Of a stretch of 64,000 nt of DNA, positions 19,486-29,238 are shown piece by piece (within the stretch, counting starts at the first letter, position 1; every line of letters begins with the position of its first letter). The stretch spans positions 1,116,001 through 1,180,000 of the forward strand of contig NZ_JBFRXN010000001.1 of NCBI RefSeq assembly GCF_040947875.1, read 5' to 3'. Both the position numbers and the translations under genes were made by a program. Source of the stretch: Pseudomonas sp. MYb118. GTDB lineage: Bacteria > Pseudomonadota > Gammaproteobacteria > Pseudomonadales > Pseudomonadaceae. Under the pieces are notes generated by a model. The model had not been told where the DNA came from. It searched no databases and saw only the letters and a list, made by a program, of their open reading frames with translations.

Positions 19486-20058
19486 TCACGCCGGCTCTTC
19501 GTGCGCGACGACGGGCCAGCCATTGATCACCGAGTCGAGGAACTGTCCGGCCAGTGTCCGGTTGTTCAGCGCCCTGGCGATCAGGATGGCGCCGGTGATC
19601 GCTGACAGGATGCGCAGCGCTTCCTGAAGTTTCTCGTCGTGGGTTTCGCCTTCGACCAGCGGCATCAGCGTGTCGATCAATTCCTCCACACCCCGGGTGA
19701 ACGAACCGCTGACGGTGCCGCCGGCCCGGGCCACATCGGCGCCCAGGGCCGGAATGGGGCAACCCTGGGTCCAGTTGTCCAGATGCGCCTGGGTCAGGTA
19801 GCCCTTGATCAGTTCGGGAATGGACCGGGCGTCGCGCCAGTCCTGGATATTGGTCTCGAAGGTGCGACTGACGGCTTCTGCGGCCAGCTGTTCCTTGCCG
19901 CCTGGAAACTGTCCGTAAAAACCGCCGTGGGTCAGGCCCACGGAGCGCGACAGTTCACCGATGCCAATGCCGTCGATGCCTTTCTCCCGATACAGGCGGG
20001 ACGCGGCGCTGAGGATCGCTTCCTTGTTCGCGGCGGCCTGGTCTTTCGTGACTTTCAT
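19486..20058 (-). CDS. TetR-family transcriptional regulator
   Basis: 190-residue TetR repressor. The N-terminal HTH is clear: AILSAASRLYREKGIDGIGI, then LSRSVGLTHGGFYGQFPGGKEQL. The C-terminal half is of the kind that binds small hydrophobic ligands. Start 20058 is preceded by AGGAG on the coding strand. A near-perfect 20-bp palindrome at 20138-20157 is a candidate operator. It is divergent from a truncated LysR gene and, beyond it, mexEF-oprN, so it might repress itself and influence efflux. Confidence 0.9.
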   Translation of the reverse strand: MKVTKDQAAANKEAILSAASRLYREKGIDGIGIGELSRSVGLTHGGFYGQFPGGKEQLAAEAVSRTFETNIQDWRDARSIPELIKGYLTQAHLDNWTQGCPIPALGADVARAGGTVSGSFTRGVEELIDTLMPLVEGETHDEKLQEALRILSAITGAILIARALNNRTLAGQFLDSVINGWPVVAHEEPA

Positions 20059-20137
20059 GAGACTGCTCCTGTGGCCAGGTCGGCGGTGCCTGGAAAAAGC
20101 TTTGCCGGAAAGCTGGTATTGATGATGCTCGTCATAT

Positions 20138-20157
20138 AAAGTCGTTGCAACGGCTTT
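20138..20157. promoter_or_regulatory. Candidate TetR operator (20-bp palindrome)
   Basis: AAAGTCGTTG/CAACGGCTTT is an inverted repeat with one mismatched pair, located 80 bp upstream of the TetR start and 73 bp upstream of the truncated LysR start. Size and symmetry suit a TetR dimer site. No binding evidence is available from sequence alone. Confidence 0.45.
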
Positions 20158-20230
20158 GTGCGTATCGGCGCAAGTCTGGCGGATCCCGAGCCTGTGGCTC
20201 AAGTCATAAATCTCAACGTGGACCGGACCC

Positions 20231-20509
20231 ATGAACCGTAATGACCTGCGCAGCGTCGATCTGAACCTGCTGGTGGTGTTCGAAGCACTGATCCAGGAGT
20301 GCAACGTCTCCCGCGCCGCCGCCAGGCTGTCGCTGGGCCAGCCCGCCGTGAGCGGGGCGCTGGTGCGCTTGCGCAAGCTGTTTGACGACCCGTTGTTCGA
20401 GCGCATCGGCCACCGCATGGTGCCCACCGCGCGGGCCTTGAAGGCTGCGCAGATCCTGGGGCCGGTACTGGACTCAGTGTGCACGGTGCTGGCCTGCAAA
20501 CGCGTCTGA
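20231..20509 (+). pseudogene. Truncated LysR regulator (DNA-binding half only)
   Basis: 92-residue frame that begins as a normal NodD/LeuO-type LysR protein (MNRNDLRSVDLNLLVVFEAL, GQPAVSGALVRLRKLFDDPLF, VPTARALKAAQILGPVLDSV) and stops shortly after the linker helix, with no effector domain following in any frame before mexE. The intact relative at 37188 starts almost identically and has 319 residues. It is either a decayed regulator of the downstream mexEF-oprN operon, in the position held by mexT in P. aeruginosa, or a free-standing DNA-binding protein. Confidence 0.65.
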
Positions 20510-20538
20510 TCCCTTTTTTTGACCTTAAACATGACAGC

Positions 20539-20552
20539 CATCATTAATGATG
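20539..20552. promoter_or_regulatory. Perfect 14-bp palindrome upstream of mexE
   Basis: CATCATTAATGATG is its own reverse complement and sits 88 bp before the mexE start, in the 131-bp spacer after the truncated LysR gene. It is a good candidate operator or part of the promoter of the efflux operon. I did not find the MexT-type nod box ATCA-N5-GTCGAT nearby. Confidence 0.4.
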
Positions 20553-20640
20553 ATGTCCACGTTCACTCCATTCGATTCGTCGCCATCGCGCGCGAGTTCG
20601 AGAATCCGGAAACTCTTCAACCGTCTGGCGGACCCACCCC

Positions 20641-21885
20641 ATGGAACAGTCACTCAAACCCTTGCGTTACCCCCTCGCTGCGTTGGCATTGACCCTGCTG
20701 GCCGCGTGCGAACGCACACCCGATACCGCCCAGGCGCCGGGTGCACCGCATGTCACCGTGGCGCAGGTGCTCGAGCAGCCCATCACCGAATGGGACGAAG
20801 TCACCGCGCGCCTGGAAGCGCCGGAAACCGTCGAGATCCGCCCGCGGGTTTCCGGTCAGATCGAGCGCGTGGCGTTCACCGACGGTGCGCTGGTGAAGAA
20901 GGGCGATCTGCTGTTCCAGATCGACCCGCGACCCTTCGAACACGAAGTGCATCGCATCGAGGCGCAGTTGCAGCAGGCCCGTGCGACCCTGGTGCGCACC
21001 GGCAATGAAGCCCAGCGCGGTCAGCGTCTGTTGAGCAGCAACGCGATTTCCGCCGAGCTGGCCGACACCCGCACCACCACCGCCCAGGAAGCCAGGGCCG
21101 GGGTCGATGCCATCCAGGCGCAGTTGGACCTGGCCCGCCTGAACCTGAGTTTCACCCGCGTCACCGCGCCGATTTCCGGCCGGGTCAGCCGCGCGGAAAT
21201 CACCGCCGGCAACCTCGTCACCGCCGACACCACGCCCCTCACCAGCGTGGTGTCCACCGACAAGGTCTATGCCTATTTCGACGCTGACGAACGCCTGTTT
21301 CTCAAGTACCACCAGCTTTCCCGCCAGGGTCAACGCGGGCAGACCACGCCGGTGTACATGGGCCTGTCGAACGAGGAGGGCAACAGCCACCTGGGCCGGA
21401 TGAACTTCGTCGACAACCAGGTCAACCCGAAAACCGGCACCATCCGTGGCCGCGCGGTGTTCGACAACGCGGACGGCCAATACACCCCGGGCCTGTATGC
21501 GCGCCTGAAGCTGGTGGGCAGCGCCGCCTATCCCGGTCTGTTGATCAAGGACGAAGCCGTCGGCACCGACCTGGGCAAGAAGTTCGTGCTGGTGGTCGAT
21601 CAGGAGCGCAAGGCGGTTTATCGCAGTGTCGAGCTGGGGCCGAAGCTCGAAGGGTTACGCATCGTGCGCAGCGGCCTGCACAAGGATGACCGCATCATCA
21701 TCAATGGCCTGCAGCGCGTGCGCCCCGGTGCCGTCGTCGAGGTCCAGGACGCGCCGATGGCCAGCCCGGAAACCGTCGCGACCCTGGCGCGTCAGCGTCA
21801 GGCCATCGAGGCCGGCAATCAGCCGGTCGCCGGTCAGGCACCCGCCCTGGTGAAAGCCGAATCTGCCGCTGCGCCTCGCGGATAA
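20641..21885 (+). CDS. mexE: RND efflux periplasmic adaptor, MexE
   Basis: 414-residue membrane-fusion protein, lipid-anchored by a lipobox LTLLAAC (Cys23). The opening MEQSLKPLRYPLAALAL, EAPETVEIRPRVSGQIERVAF, the AQRGQRLLSSNAISAELADT hairpin and VSTDKVYAYFDADER agree closely with what I know of P. aeruginosa MexE. It links the inner-membrane pump to the outer-membrane channel. It is the first gene of the operon and is followed 11 bp later by mexF. Substrates of MexEF-OprN in the genus include chloramphenicol, fluoroquinolones, trimethoprim and quorum-signal precursors. Confidence 0.93.
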   Translation: MEQSLKPLRYPLAALALTLLAACERTPDTAQAPGAPHVTVAQVLEQPITEWDEVTARLEAPETVEIRPRVSGQIERVAFTDGALVKKGDLLFQIDPRPFEHEVHRIEAQLQQARATLVRTGNEAQRGQRLLSSNAISAELADTRTTTAQEARAGVDAIQAQLDLARLNLSFTRVTAPISGRVSRAEITAGNLVTADTTPLTSVVSTDKVYAYFDADERLFLKYHQLSRQGQRGQTTPVYMGLSNEEGNSHLGRMNFVDNQVNPKTGTIRGRAVFDNADGQYTPGLYARLKLVGSAAYPGLLIKDEAVGTDLGKKFVLVVDQERKAVYRSVELGPKLEGLRIVRSGLHKDDRIIINGLQRVRPGAVVEVQDAPMASPETVATLARQRQAIEAGNQPVAGQAPALVKAESAAAPRG

Positions 21886-21896
21886 GGAGCCCCGAC

Positions 21897-24800
21897 ATGA
21901 AGTTCTCCCGGTTCTTTATCACGCGCCCGATCTTCGCCGCCGTGCTGTCGTTGTTGATTCTGATCGCCGGCGCGATCTCGCTGTTTCAATTGCCGATCAG
22001 CGAATACCCGGAGGTGGTGCCACCGACCGTGGTGGTGCACGCCAACTATCCCGGCGCCAACCCCAAGGTCATCGGTGAAACCGTCGCCGCGCCGCTGGAG
22101 CAGGCAATCACCGGGGTCGAGAACATGTTGTACATGTCCTCGCAGTCCACTGCCGATGGTCGATTGACCCTGACGGTGACCTTCGCCCTGGGCACTGACC
22201 TGGACAACGCCCAGGTCCAGGTGCAGAACCGCGTGACCCGCACCGAGCCGAAGTTGCCCGAGGAAGTCACGCGCATCGGTATCACCGTGGACAAGGCCTC
22301 GCCCGAGCTGACGTTGCTGGTGCACCTGGTGTCGCCGGACAAACGCTACGACATGCTCTACCTGTCCAACTACGCCATCCTCAATGTGAAGGACGAACTG
22401 GCGCGCCTGAACGGCATCGGCGATGTGAAGATGTTCGGCATCGGCGACTACTCGCTGCGCATCTGGCTCGACCCGAACAAGACGGCCTCGCGCAACCTGA
22501 CCGCCACCGACGTGGTCAACGCGGTGCGCGAGCAGAACCGTCAGGTCGCGGCAGGGCAGCTGGGCTCGCCGCCGGCACCGAATGCCACGAGCTTCCAGAT
22601 GTCGATCAACTCCCAGGGACGGCTGGTCAGCGAAGAGGAATTCGAAAACGTCATCATCCGCAGCGGCCCGAACGGCGAAATCACCCGCCTGAAAGACATC
22701 GCCCGCATCGAGCTGGGTTCCAATCAATACGCCTTGCGCGCTTTGCTCAATAACCAGGAAGCGGTGGCGATGCCGATCTTCCAGCGTCCGGGCTCGAACG
22801 CCATCGACATCTCCGACCAGGTGCGGGCGAAGATGGCCGAGCTGAAAAAGAACTTCCCGGAAGGCATGGACTACGAAATCGTCTATGACCCGACGATCTT
22901 CGTGCGCAGCTCCATCGAGGCGGTGGTGCACACGCTGTTCGAAGCACTGGTGCTGGTGGTGCTGGTGGTGATCCTGTTCCTGCAGACCTGGCGCGCGTCG
23001 ATCATTCCGCTGGTGGCGGTGCCGGTGTCGCTGATCGGCACCTTTGCGGTGATGCACCTGTTCGGTTTCTCGCTCAACGCGTTGTCACTGTTCGGCCTGG
23101 TGCTGGCCATCGGCATCGTGGTCGATGACGCGATCGTGGTGGTGGAGAACGTCGAGCGCAACATCGAGTCCGGGCTGGAACCGGCCGAGGCCACACAGAA
23201 GGCCATGGGCGAGGTGACCGGGCCGATCATCGCCACGGCGCTGGTGCTCTGCGCGGTGTTCGTACCGGCAGCGTTCATTTCCGGCCTGACCGGGCAGTTC
23301 TACAAGCAGTTCGCGTTGACCATTGCCATCTCGACGGTGATCTCGGCGTTCAACTCGCTGACCTTGTCGCCGGCGCTGGCGGCGGTATTGCTCAAGGCCC
23401 ACAGCGCACCCAAGGACCGCTTTTCCAAAGTGCTCGATCGCCTGCTGGGCGGCTGGTTGTTCAAACCCTTCAACCGCTTCTTCGACAAGGCCAGCCATGG
23501 TTACGTGATTGCCGTGGGCAAGATCATCCGCGGCAGCAGTGTCGCGCTGTTGATCTATGCCGGGCTGATCGCGCTGACCTACATGGGCTTCAGCACCACC
23601 CCCACCGGTTTTGTGCCCACCCAGGACAAGAAGTACCTGGTGACTTTCGCGCAGTTGCCCGACGCCGCCAGCTTGGATCGCACCGAGTCGGTGATTCGCC
23701 GCATGAGCACCATCGCCATGAACGAGCCGGGCTTCGACAGTGCCGTGGCGTTCCCCGGCCTGTCGATCAACGGCTTCACCAACAGCCCCAACGCCGGCAT
23801 CGCCTTCATCGGCTTGCGGCCGTTCGATGAGCGCAAGGACCCGAGCCTGTCCGCCGGGGCGATCTCTGCCTCGCTGAATGCCAAGTTCGGTGGCATCCAG
23901 GACGCCTACACCGCCGTGTTTCCGCCTCCGCCGGTGCAAGGCCTGGGCACCATCGGCGGTTTCCGGTTGCAGATCGAAGACCGTGGCAACCTGGGTTACG
24001 ACGAGCTGTACAAGGAAACCATGAACATCATCGGCAAGAGTCGCAGCGTGCCGGAACTGGCCAACCTGTTCACCAGCTACACGGTCAACGTGCCGCAGGT
24101 GGAGGCCGCCATTGATCGTGAGAAAGCCAAGACCCATGGCGTGGCGATCAACGACATCTTCGACACTCTGCAGGTGTACCTCGGTTCGTTGTACGCCAAC
24201 GACTTCAACCGTTTCGGTCGTACGTATCAGGTCAATGTGCAGGCCGAGCAGCAGTTCCGCCAGGAACCGGAACAGATCGGCCAGTTGAAGGTGCGCAATG
24301 ACCGTGGGGAGATGATCCCGCTGGCGACGTTCGTCAAGATCAGCCCGACCTCGGGGCCGGACCGGGTTTCGCACTACAACGGCTTCGTCACCGCTGAAAT
24401 CAATGGCAGTGCGGCGCCGGGCTACAGTTCCGGCCAGGCGCAGGCGGCCATCGAGAAGCTGCTCAAGGAAGAACTGCCCAACGGCATGACCTACGAATGG
24501 ACCGACCTGACCTACCAACAGATCCTGTCCGGCAACACCGCGTTGCTGGTGTTCCCGCTCTGTGTGCTGCTGGCGTTCCTGGTGCTGGCGGCACTGTATG
24601 AAAGCTGGAGCCTGCCGCTGGCGGTGATCCTGATCGTGCCGATGACGCTGCTGTCGGCCATTGCCGGGGTGATCATTTCCAAGGGCGACAACAACATCTT
24701 TACCCAGATCGGGCTGATCGTCCTGGTGGGGCTGGCCTGCAAGAACGCGATCCTGATCGTGGAGTTCGCCAAGGACAAACAGGAGCAGGGCCTGTCACCG

Positions 24801-25088
24801 CTGGACGCGGTGCTGGAGGCCTGCCGCATGCGCCTGCGGCCGATTCTGATGACCTCCTTCGCGTTCATCATGGGCGTCATTCCACTGGTGACATCCACCG
24901 GAGCCGGTTCGGAAATGCGCCGGGCGATGGGGGTGGCCGTGTTCTCCGGAATGCTCGGCGTGACGTTCTTCGGTTTGCTGCTGACGCCGGTGTTCTTCGT
25001 CTTGATCCGTCGCTACATCGAGCGCAAAAACGCGCGCAAGACTCGCCGACTCGACCCGGCCAACGCCCTGAATCCGGAGGCACACTGA
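21897..25088 (+). CDS. mexF: RND efflux inner-membrane pump, MexF
   Basis: 1063-residue RND permease of the HAE1 family, a proton-driven trimeric drug pump with 12 helices and two large periplasmic loops. Hallmarks are the N-terminal MKFSRFFITRPIFAAVLSL, the proton-relay aspartates in TM4 (LAIGIVVDDAIVVVENVER) and the GLACKNAILIVEFAKD segment of TM10. It couples to MexE upstream, and its TGA overlaps the ATG of the following oprN gene by one base. The length is normal and no frameshift is seen. Confidence 0.95.
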   Translation: MKFSRFFITRPIFAAVLSLLILIAGAISLFQLPISEYPEVVPPTVVVHANYPGANPKVIGETVAAPLEQAITGVENMLYMSSQSTADGRLTLTVTFALGTDLDNAQVQVQNRVTRTEPKLPEEVTRIGITVDKASPELTLLVHLVSPDKRYDMLYLSNYAILNVKDELARLNGIGDVKMFGIGDYSLRIWLDPNKTASRNLTATDVVNAVREQNRQVAAGQLGSPPAPNATSFQMSINSQGRLVSEEEFENVIIRSGPNGEITRLKDIARIELGSNQYALRALLNNQEAVAMPIFQRPGSNAIDISDQVRAKMAELKKNFPEGMDYEIVYDPTIFVRSSIEAVVHTLFEALVLVVLVVILFLQTWRASIIPLVAVPVSLIGTFAVMHLFGFSLNALSLFGLVLAIGIVVDDAIVVVENVERNIESGLEPAEATQKAMGEVTGPIIATALVLCAVFVPAAFISGLTGQFYKQFALTIAISTVISAFNSLTLSPALAAVLLKAHSAPKDRFSKVLDRLLGGWLFKPFNRFFDKASHGYVIAVGKIIRGSSVALLIYAGLIALTYMGFSTTPTGFVPTQDKKYLVTFAQLPDAASLDRTESVIRRMSTIAMNEPGFDSAVAFPGLSINGFTNSPNAGIAFIGLRPFDERKDPSLSAGAISASLNAKFGGIQDAYTAVFPPPPVQGLGTIGGFRLQIEDRGNLGYDELYKETMNIIGKSRSVPELANLFTSYTVNVPQVEAAIDREKAKTHGVAINDIFDTLQVYLGSLYANDFNRFGRTYQVNVQAEQQFRQEPEQIGQLKVRNDRGEMIPLATFVKISPTSGPDRVSHYNGFVTAEINGSAAPGYSSGQAQAAIEKLLKEELPNGMTYEWTDLTYQQILSGNTALLVFPLCVLLAFLVLAALYESWSLPLAVILIVPMTLLSAIAGVIISKGDNNIFTQIGLIVLVGLACKNAILIVEFAKDKQEQGLSPLDAVLEACRMRLRPILMTSFAFIMGVIPLVTSTGAGSEMRRAMGVAVFSGMLGVTFFGLLLTPVFFVLIRRYIERKNARKTRRLDPANALNPEAH

Positions 25089-26515
25089 TGAACAACCTCA
25101 AGCTCTTTCTGCCCGCTCTGCTGGTGGTGGCACTCGCTGCCTGTACCGTGGGCCCGGACTACAAAACGCCGGATACCGAGCCGGCCAACCTCCAGTTCGC
25201 CAAAACCGCGCAATACGATCAAACGCGGTTCGAAACGGTGTGGTGGCAGCAGTTCGACGACCCCACGCTCAACCAATTGGTGAGCCGATCCCTGCAAGGC
25301 AACCGAGACCTGCGTGTGGCGTTTGCCCGCTGGAAGGCCGCGCGGGCAATTCGCGATGACATCAGCAATGACAACCTGCCGGTGATCACCAGTCGCGCCA
25401 GCAGCCATCAGGGCCGGGGGCAAGTGCCTGGCCAGACCGAGAGCCGGGTCAATCAGGAGCGGTATGACCTGGGCCTGGACATGGCCTGGGAAGTCGATCT
25501 GTTTGGCCGCATCCAGCGTCAACTGGAGTCCAGCGATGCCCAGCAAGACGCCGCTGCGGCCGACTTGTACCAATTGCGGGTGACGATGATCGCCGAACTG
25601 GTGGACGCCTACGGCCAGCTACGCGGCGCCCAGTTGCGCGAAAAGATCGCCCTGGCCAACCTGAAAAATCAGCAGGACTCGCGCACCGTGACCGTCAGTC
25701 TGCGCGATGCCGGTGCCGGCAATGAGCTGGACGTCGTGCGCGCCGATGCGCGACTGGCGGCGGTCGAGGCGACGGTGCCACAGTTGCAGGCCGAGCAGGT
25801 GCGGCAAAAAAACCGTATCGCCACGCTGTTGGGCGAGCGCCCGGACAGCCTGAGCGTGTCGTTGAGCCCCGCAGACCTGCCTGCCATCGCCAAGGCACTG
25901 CCTATCGGTGATCCAGGCCAACTGCTGCGCCGCCGACCAGACATCCTTGCCGCCGAACGCAGGCTGGCGGCTGCCACCGCCGACATCGGTGTCGCCACTG
26001 CGGACCTGTTCCCACGGGTCAGCCTCAGCGGTTTCCTGGGGTTCACCGCCGGTCGCGGTTCGCAGATCGGTTCCAGCGCAGCCAGGGCCTGGGCGCTGGG
26101 GCCGAACATCAGCTGGGCAGCGTTTGACCTGGGCAGCGTCCGGGCACGCATTCGCGGTGCCGACGCCAACGCCGAAGGCGCGCTGGCTACGTACGAGCAG
26201 CACGTGTTGCTGGCACTGGAGGAATCGGAAAATGCCTTCAGCGACTACGGCAAACGCCAGCAGCGCCTGCTGTCGCTGATCCGCCAGAGCGAATCCAGCC
26301 GCGCCGCCGCCGACCTCGCAGCCTTGCAGTACAAGGAAGGCACCGTGGACTATCTGGTGCTGCTCGATGCCCAGCGTGAACGACTCAACGCCGAAGACGC
26401 ACAGGCACTGGGCGAAACCGACCAGTACCGGGCGATCGTCGCGATCTACAAGGCACTGGGCGGTGGCTGGGACAGCGGGGCAGGGACGTTGGCGAAGCTG
26501 GGAGGCGGTGCATGA
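25088..26515 (+). CDS. oprN: Outer-membrane efflux channel, OprN type
   Basis: 475-residue outer-membrane factor of the TolC/OprM class with a lipobox VALAAC (Cys19) and the opening CTVGPDYKTPDTEPANLQF. Two homologous repeats each carry the helix pair that forms the periplasmic tunnel (RRPDILAAERRLAAATADIG is the family signature). It completes the MexEF-OprN tripartite pump. The stop codon is followed after 3 bp by a REP fragment, so the REPIN array directly abuts the operon end. Confidence 0.92.
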   Translation: MNNLKLFLPALLVVALAACTVGPDYKTPDTEPANLQFAKTAQYDQTRFETVWWQQFDDPTLNQLVSRSLQGNRDLRVAFARWKAARAIRDDISNDNLPVITSRASSHQGRGQVPGQTESRVNQERYDLGLDMAWEVDLFGRIQRQLESSDAQQDAAAADLYQLRVTMIAELVDAYGQLRGAQLREKIALANLKNQQDSRTVTVSLRDAGAGNELDVVRADARLAAVEATVPQLQAEQVRQKNRIATLLGERPDSLSVSLSPADLPAIAKALPIGDPGQLLRRRPDILAAERRLAAATADIGVATADLFPRVSLSGFLGFTAGRGSQIGSSAARAWALGPNISWAAFDLGSVRARIRGADANAEGALATYEQHVLLALEESENAFSDYGKRQQRLLSLIRQSESSRAAADLAALQYKEGTVDYLVLLDAQRERLNAEDAQALGETDQYRAIVAIYKALGGGWDSGAGTLAKLGGGA

Positions 26516-26518
26516 AAC

Positions 26519-26913
26519 TGTGGGAGCGATTTGACCGATCTAAATTCTGAGTTCACATCGGCCCATTGTGGGAGCGGGCTTGCTCGCGAAAGCGGTGCAT
26601 CAGGCAAATCAAAGGTGACTGACACGGCCCCATCGCGAGCAGGCTCGCTCCCACAGGGAGTGGCTCTGACCGATTTGAATTCTGTGTTCACATCGGCCCA
26701 TTGTGGGAGCGGGCTTGCTCGCGAAAGCGGTGCATCAGACACATCAAAGGTGACTGACATGGCCCCTTCGCGAGCAAGCCCGCTCCCACAGAGGGGATCT
26801 CACATTGGTCCATTGTGGGAGCGAGCCTGCTCGCGATGGTTTCCAGAGCACCACAGAGTGTCAGGTGTTCAGCGTTATCGTTGGCGTCCATCGCGAGCAT
26901 GCTCGCTCCTACA
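26519..26913. repeat. REPIN array: three REP pairs plus a REP fragment
   Basis: Inverted REP pairs lie at 26567-26655, 26702-26790 and 26814-26913. A broken copy, TGTGGGAGCGATTTGACCGA, at 26519 is fused to the same spacer (ATTTGAATTCTG..TTCACATCGGCCCA) that recurs before the second pair, showing tandem duplication of the first unit. Nothing else is seen in 26516-26940. Confidence 0.88.
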
Positions 26914-26949
26914 GATGAGAGGAGCGAGGAGCGCCGACAATTTGCCGTT

Positions 26950-26962
26950 TTTACGTAGTCCG
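26950..26962 (+). promoter_or_regulatory. Shared 13-bp site upstream of catalase
   Basis: TTTACGTAGTCCG lies 54 bp before the catalase start. The identical 13 bases recur at 30738-30750 upstream of the chloroperoxidase-type gene, and the part TTTACGTAGT is present inverted at 30661-30670. The shared TACGTA core and positions suggest a common regulator of the two oxidative genes. Confidence 0.5.
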
Positions 26963-27015
26963 GGGCAGGGCATTTACCGATCATGCGTTCGGTCATGCAC
27001 TGAGAGGTCGCCCTG

Positions 27016-28479
27016 ATGAACGACAAACACCTCACCCACGCCACCGGTGCGCCGGTGGTCGACAACCTCAACAGTCAGACCGCCGGTCCGCGTGGGCCGG
27101 CGCTGTTGCAGGATATCTGGCTGCTGGAAAAACTCGCGCATTTTGACCGGGAAGTGATTCCCGAGCGCCGCATGCATGCCAAAGGGGCCGGCGCCTATGG
27201 CACCTTTACCGTCACCGCCGACATCCGTCGTTATTGCAAGGCCAGCCTGTTTGCCGAAGTGGGCAAGCAGACCCCGGCTTTCGTCCGTTTTTCCACGGTG
27301 GCCGGCGAGCGCGGTGCCGCCGATGCCGAACGGGACATCCGTGGCTTCGCCGTCAAGCTGTACACCGACGAAGGCAACTGGGACATCGTCGGCAATAACA
27401 CCCCGGTGTTTTTCTTCCGCGACCCGTTGCGCTTTCCCGACCTCAACCATGTGGTCAAGCGCGATCCGCGCACCGGGCTGCGTTCGGCGACCAACAACTG
27501 GGATTTCTGGACGCTGTTACCCGAAGCATTGCATCAGGTGACCATCGTCATGAGTGACCGGGGTATCCCCGGCAGTTACCGGCACATGCACGGTTTCGGC
27601 AGCCACACCTTCAGCCTGATCAATGCCGACAACCAGCGGGTCTGGACCAAGTTTCACTTCGTCTGCCAGCAGCCGATCAGCAACCTGAGCGACGCCGATG
27701 CGGCACAGGTGGTGGGCCAGGACCGAGAGAGCCATCTCCGCGATCTCTACGAAAGCATCGAACGCCAGGATTTTCCCAGCTGGAAGCTGTGCATCCAGAC
27801 CATGACCGAGGACCAGGCCCGCACCCATCGGCACAATCCCTTCGACCTCACCAAAGTCTGGCCCCATGCCGAGTACCCGCTGGAGGAAGTCGGCATCCTG
27901 CAACTCGATCGCAACCCGGACAACCATTTCGCCGAAGTCGAACAGGCCGCGTTCTCGCCGGCCAACGTGGTGCCAGGCGTGGGCTTTTCGCCGGACAAGA
28001 TGCTCCAGGCGCGGTTGTTTTCCTATGGCGACGCCCAGCGCTATCGCCTCGGGGTGAACTTCAACCATATTCCGGTCAATGCGCCGCGTTGCCCGTTCCA
28101 CAGCTATCACCGCGACGGCGCCATGCGCACCGACGGCAACCAGGGCTCGACCCTGTCGTATTACCCCAACAGCTTCGGCGAGTGGCAGGACCATCGGCAC
28201 TTGCACGAGCCGCCGTTGCCCCTTGAAGGCGACGCCGGCCATTGGGACCAGAGCGTCATCGAGGATCACTACGAGCAGCCCGGCAACCTGTTCCGCCTGA
28301 TGACGCCGGCGCAACAACAGGCGCTGTTCGACAACACCGCCCGGGCAATGGGCGATGCACCGCCGATGATCAAACATCGACACATCGCCAATTGTGCCAA
28401 GGCCGACCCGGCCTACGGTGCGGGCGTGGCCAGGGCATTGGGCCTGGATTTGCCGGAGCCAGCCCTGACCAGCAATTGA
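27016..28479 (+). CDS. Monofunctional haem catalase (clade 3)
   Basis: 487-residue haem catalase, 2 H2O2 to 2 H2O and O2. Distal His54 ([13 protein letters not shown]), Asn127 ([14 protein letters not shown]) and the proximal haem ligand Tyr337 ([14 protein letters not shown]) keep the spacing of the family (73 and 283 residues from His54). The short C-terminus without flavodoxin-like domain places it among small-subunit, NADPH-binding clade 3 enzymes, like P. aeruginosa KatA; whether it is the main or an accessory catalase cannot be told. A cysteine hydrolase and an AraC gene follow on the same strand. Confidence 0.95.
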   Translation: MNDKHLTHATGAPVVDNLNSQTAGPRGPALLQDIWLLEKLAHFDREVIPERRMHAKGAGAYGTFTVTADIRRYCKASLFAEVGKQTPAFVRFSTVAGERGAADAERDIRGFAVKLYTDEGNWDIVGNNTPVFFFRDPLRFPDLNHVVKRDPRTGLRSATNNWDFWTLLPEALHQVTIVMSDRGIPGSYRHMHGFGSHTFSLINADNQRVWTKFHFVCQQPISNLSDADAAQVVGQDRESHLRDLYESIERQDFPSWKLCIQTMTEDQARTHRHNPFDLTKVWPHAEYPLEEVGILQLDRNPDNHFAEVEQAAFSPANVVPGVGFSPDKMLQARLFSYGDAQRYRLGVNFNHIPVNAPRCPFHSYHRDGAMRTDGNQGSTLSYYPNSFGEWQDHRHLHEPPLPLEGDAGHWDQSVIEDHYEQPGNLFRLMTPAQQQALFDNTARAMGDAPPMIKHRHIANCAKADPAYGAGVARALGLDLPEPALTSN

Positions 28480-28550
28480 ATCCGGGGCGCAGCTGAGCCG
28501 GGGGCCTGGCCAGCGAACGCCTCATCGACAACCTCAGCGGGAGCAAGATC

Positions 28551-29111
28551 ATGAGCAATGGTTCGAGCAACAGGGCACTGGTGGTCGTGGACATCCAGAA
28601 TGACTATTTCCCGGGGGGCAGATGGACCCTGTCCAACGTCGAGGCCGCCGCCGCGCAGGCGGCGCGGGTGATTGACCGATTTCGCGAGCGGGGCGATCTG
28701 GTGGTGCATATCCGCCACGAATTCAAGGATGACAACGCGCCGTTTTTCCGTCCCGGCAGCGAAGGCGCGCAAATCCACGACAGCGCGAAGAACCGCGCGG
28801 ATGAGCCGGTGGTGCTCAAGCACTACATCAACTCGTTCCGGGAAACCGAACTCAAGGCCATCCTCGACCGGCATCAGATCAATGAAGTGGTGGTGGTCGG
28901 CAACATGAGCCACATGTGTGTGGACGGCATGACGCGCGCCTCGGTGGATTTCGGCTACACCACCACAGTCCTGCACGATGCCTGCGCGACCCTTGACCTC
29001 GAATTCAATGGCGTCAAGGTGCCTGCTGCCCAGGTGCACGCCGCATTCATGGCGGCACTGAGCTTCGGCTATGCGCCGGTGATCTCCACCTCCGAGTACC
29101 TGGAGCGCTGA
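28551..29111 (+). CDS. Cysteine hydrolase, isochorismatase family
   Basis: 186-residue alpha/beta hydrolase of the isochorismatase/nicotinamidase superfamily. The catalytic triad is visible as Asp (ALVVVDIQNDYFPGG), Lys (VVLKHYINSF) and Cys (GNMSHMCVDGMTRA), with the cis-peptide region before the Cys. Members hydrolyse amides or vinyl ethers; the substrate is unknown. It lies 71 bp after the catalase and 127 bp before an AraC regulator on the same strand, possibly one transcription unit. Confidence 0.88.
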   Translation: MSNGSSNRALVVVDIQNDYFPGGRWTLSNVEAAAAQAARVIDRFRERGDLVVHIRHEFKDDNAPFFRPGSEGAQIHDSAKNRADEPVVLKHYINSFRETELKAILDRHQINEVVVVGNMSHMCVDGMTRASVDFGYTTTVLHDACATLDLEFNGVKVPAAQVHAAFMAALSFGYAPVISTSEYLER

Positions 29112-29238
29112 GCCATGGCAGCGGCAGGCGATGGACGGTCACAGCCGTTCATCGACCTGCCAAATCCGTGGTCTATGCTCACTGGCCTGGACTCATCCGG
29201 CACGGAGGCTGCCTGCGACTGTTCGGGGAGGTGCGCCG

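Noticed and set aside
20510..20640. MexT nod box upstream of mexE
   Set aside because: The ATCA-N5-GTCGAT pattern was looked for and not found.
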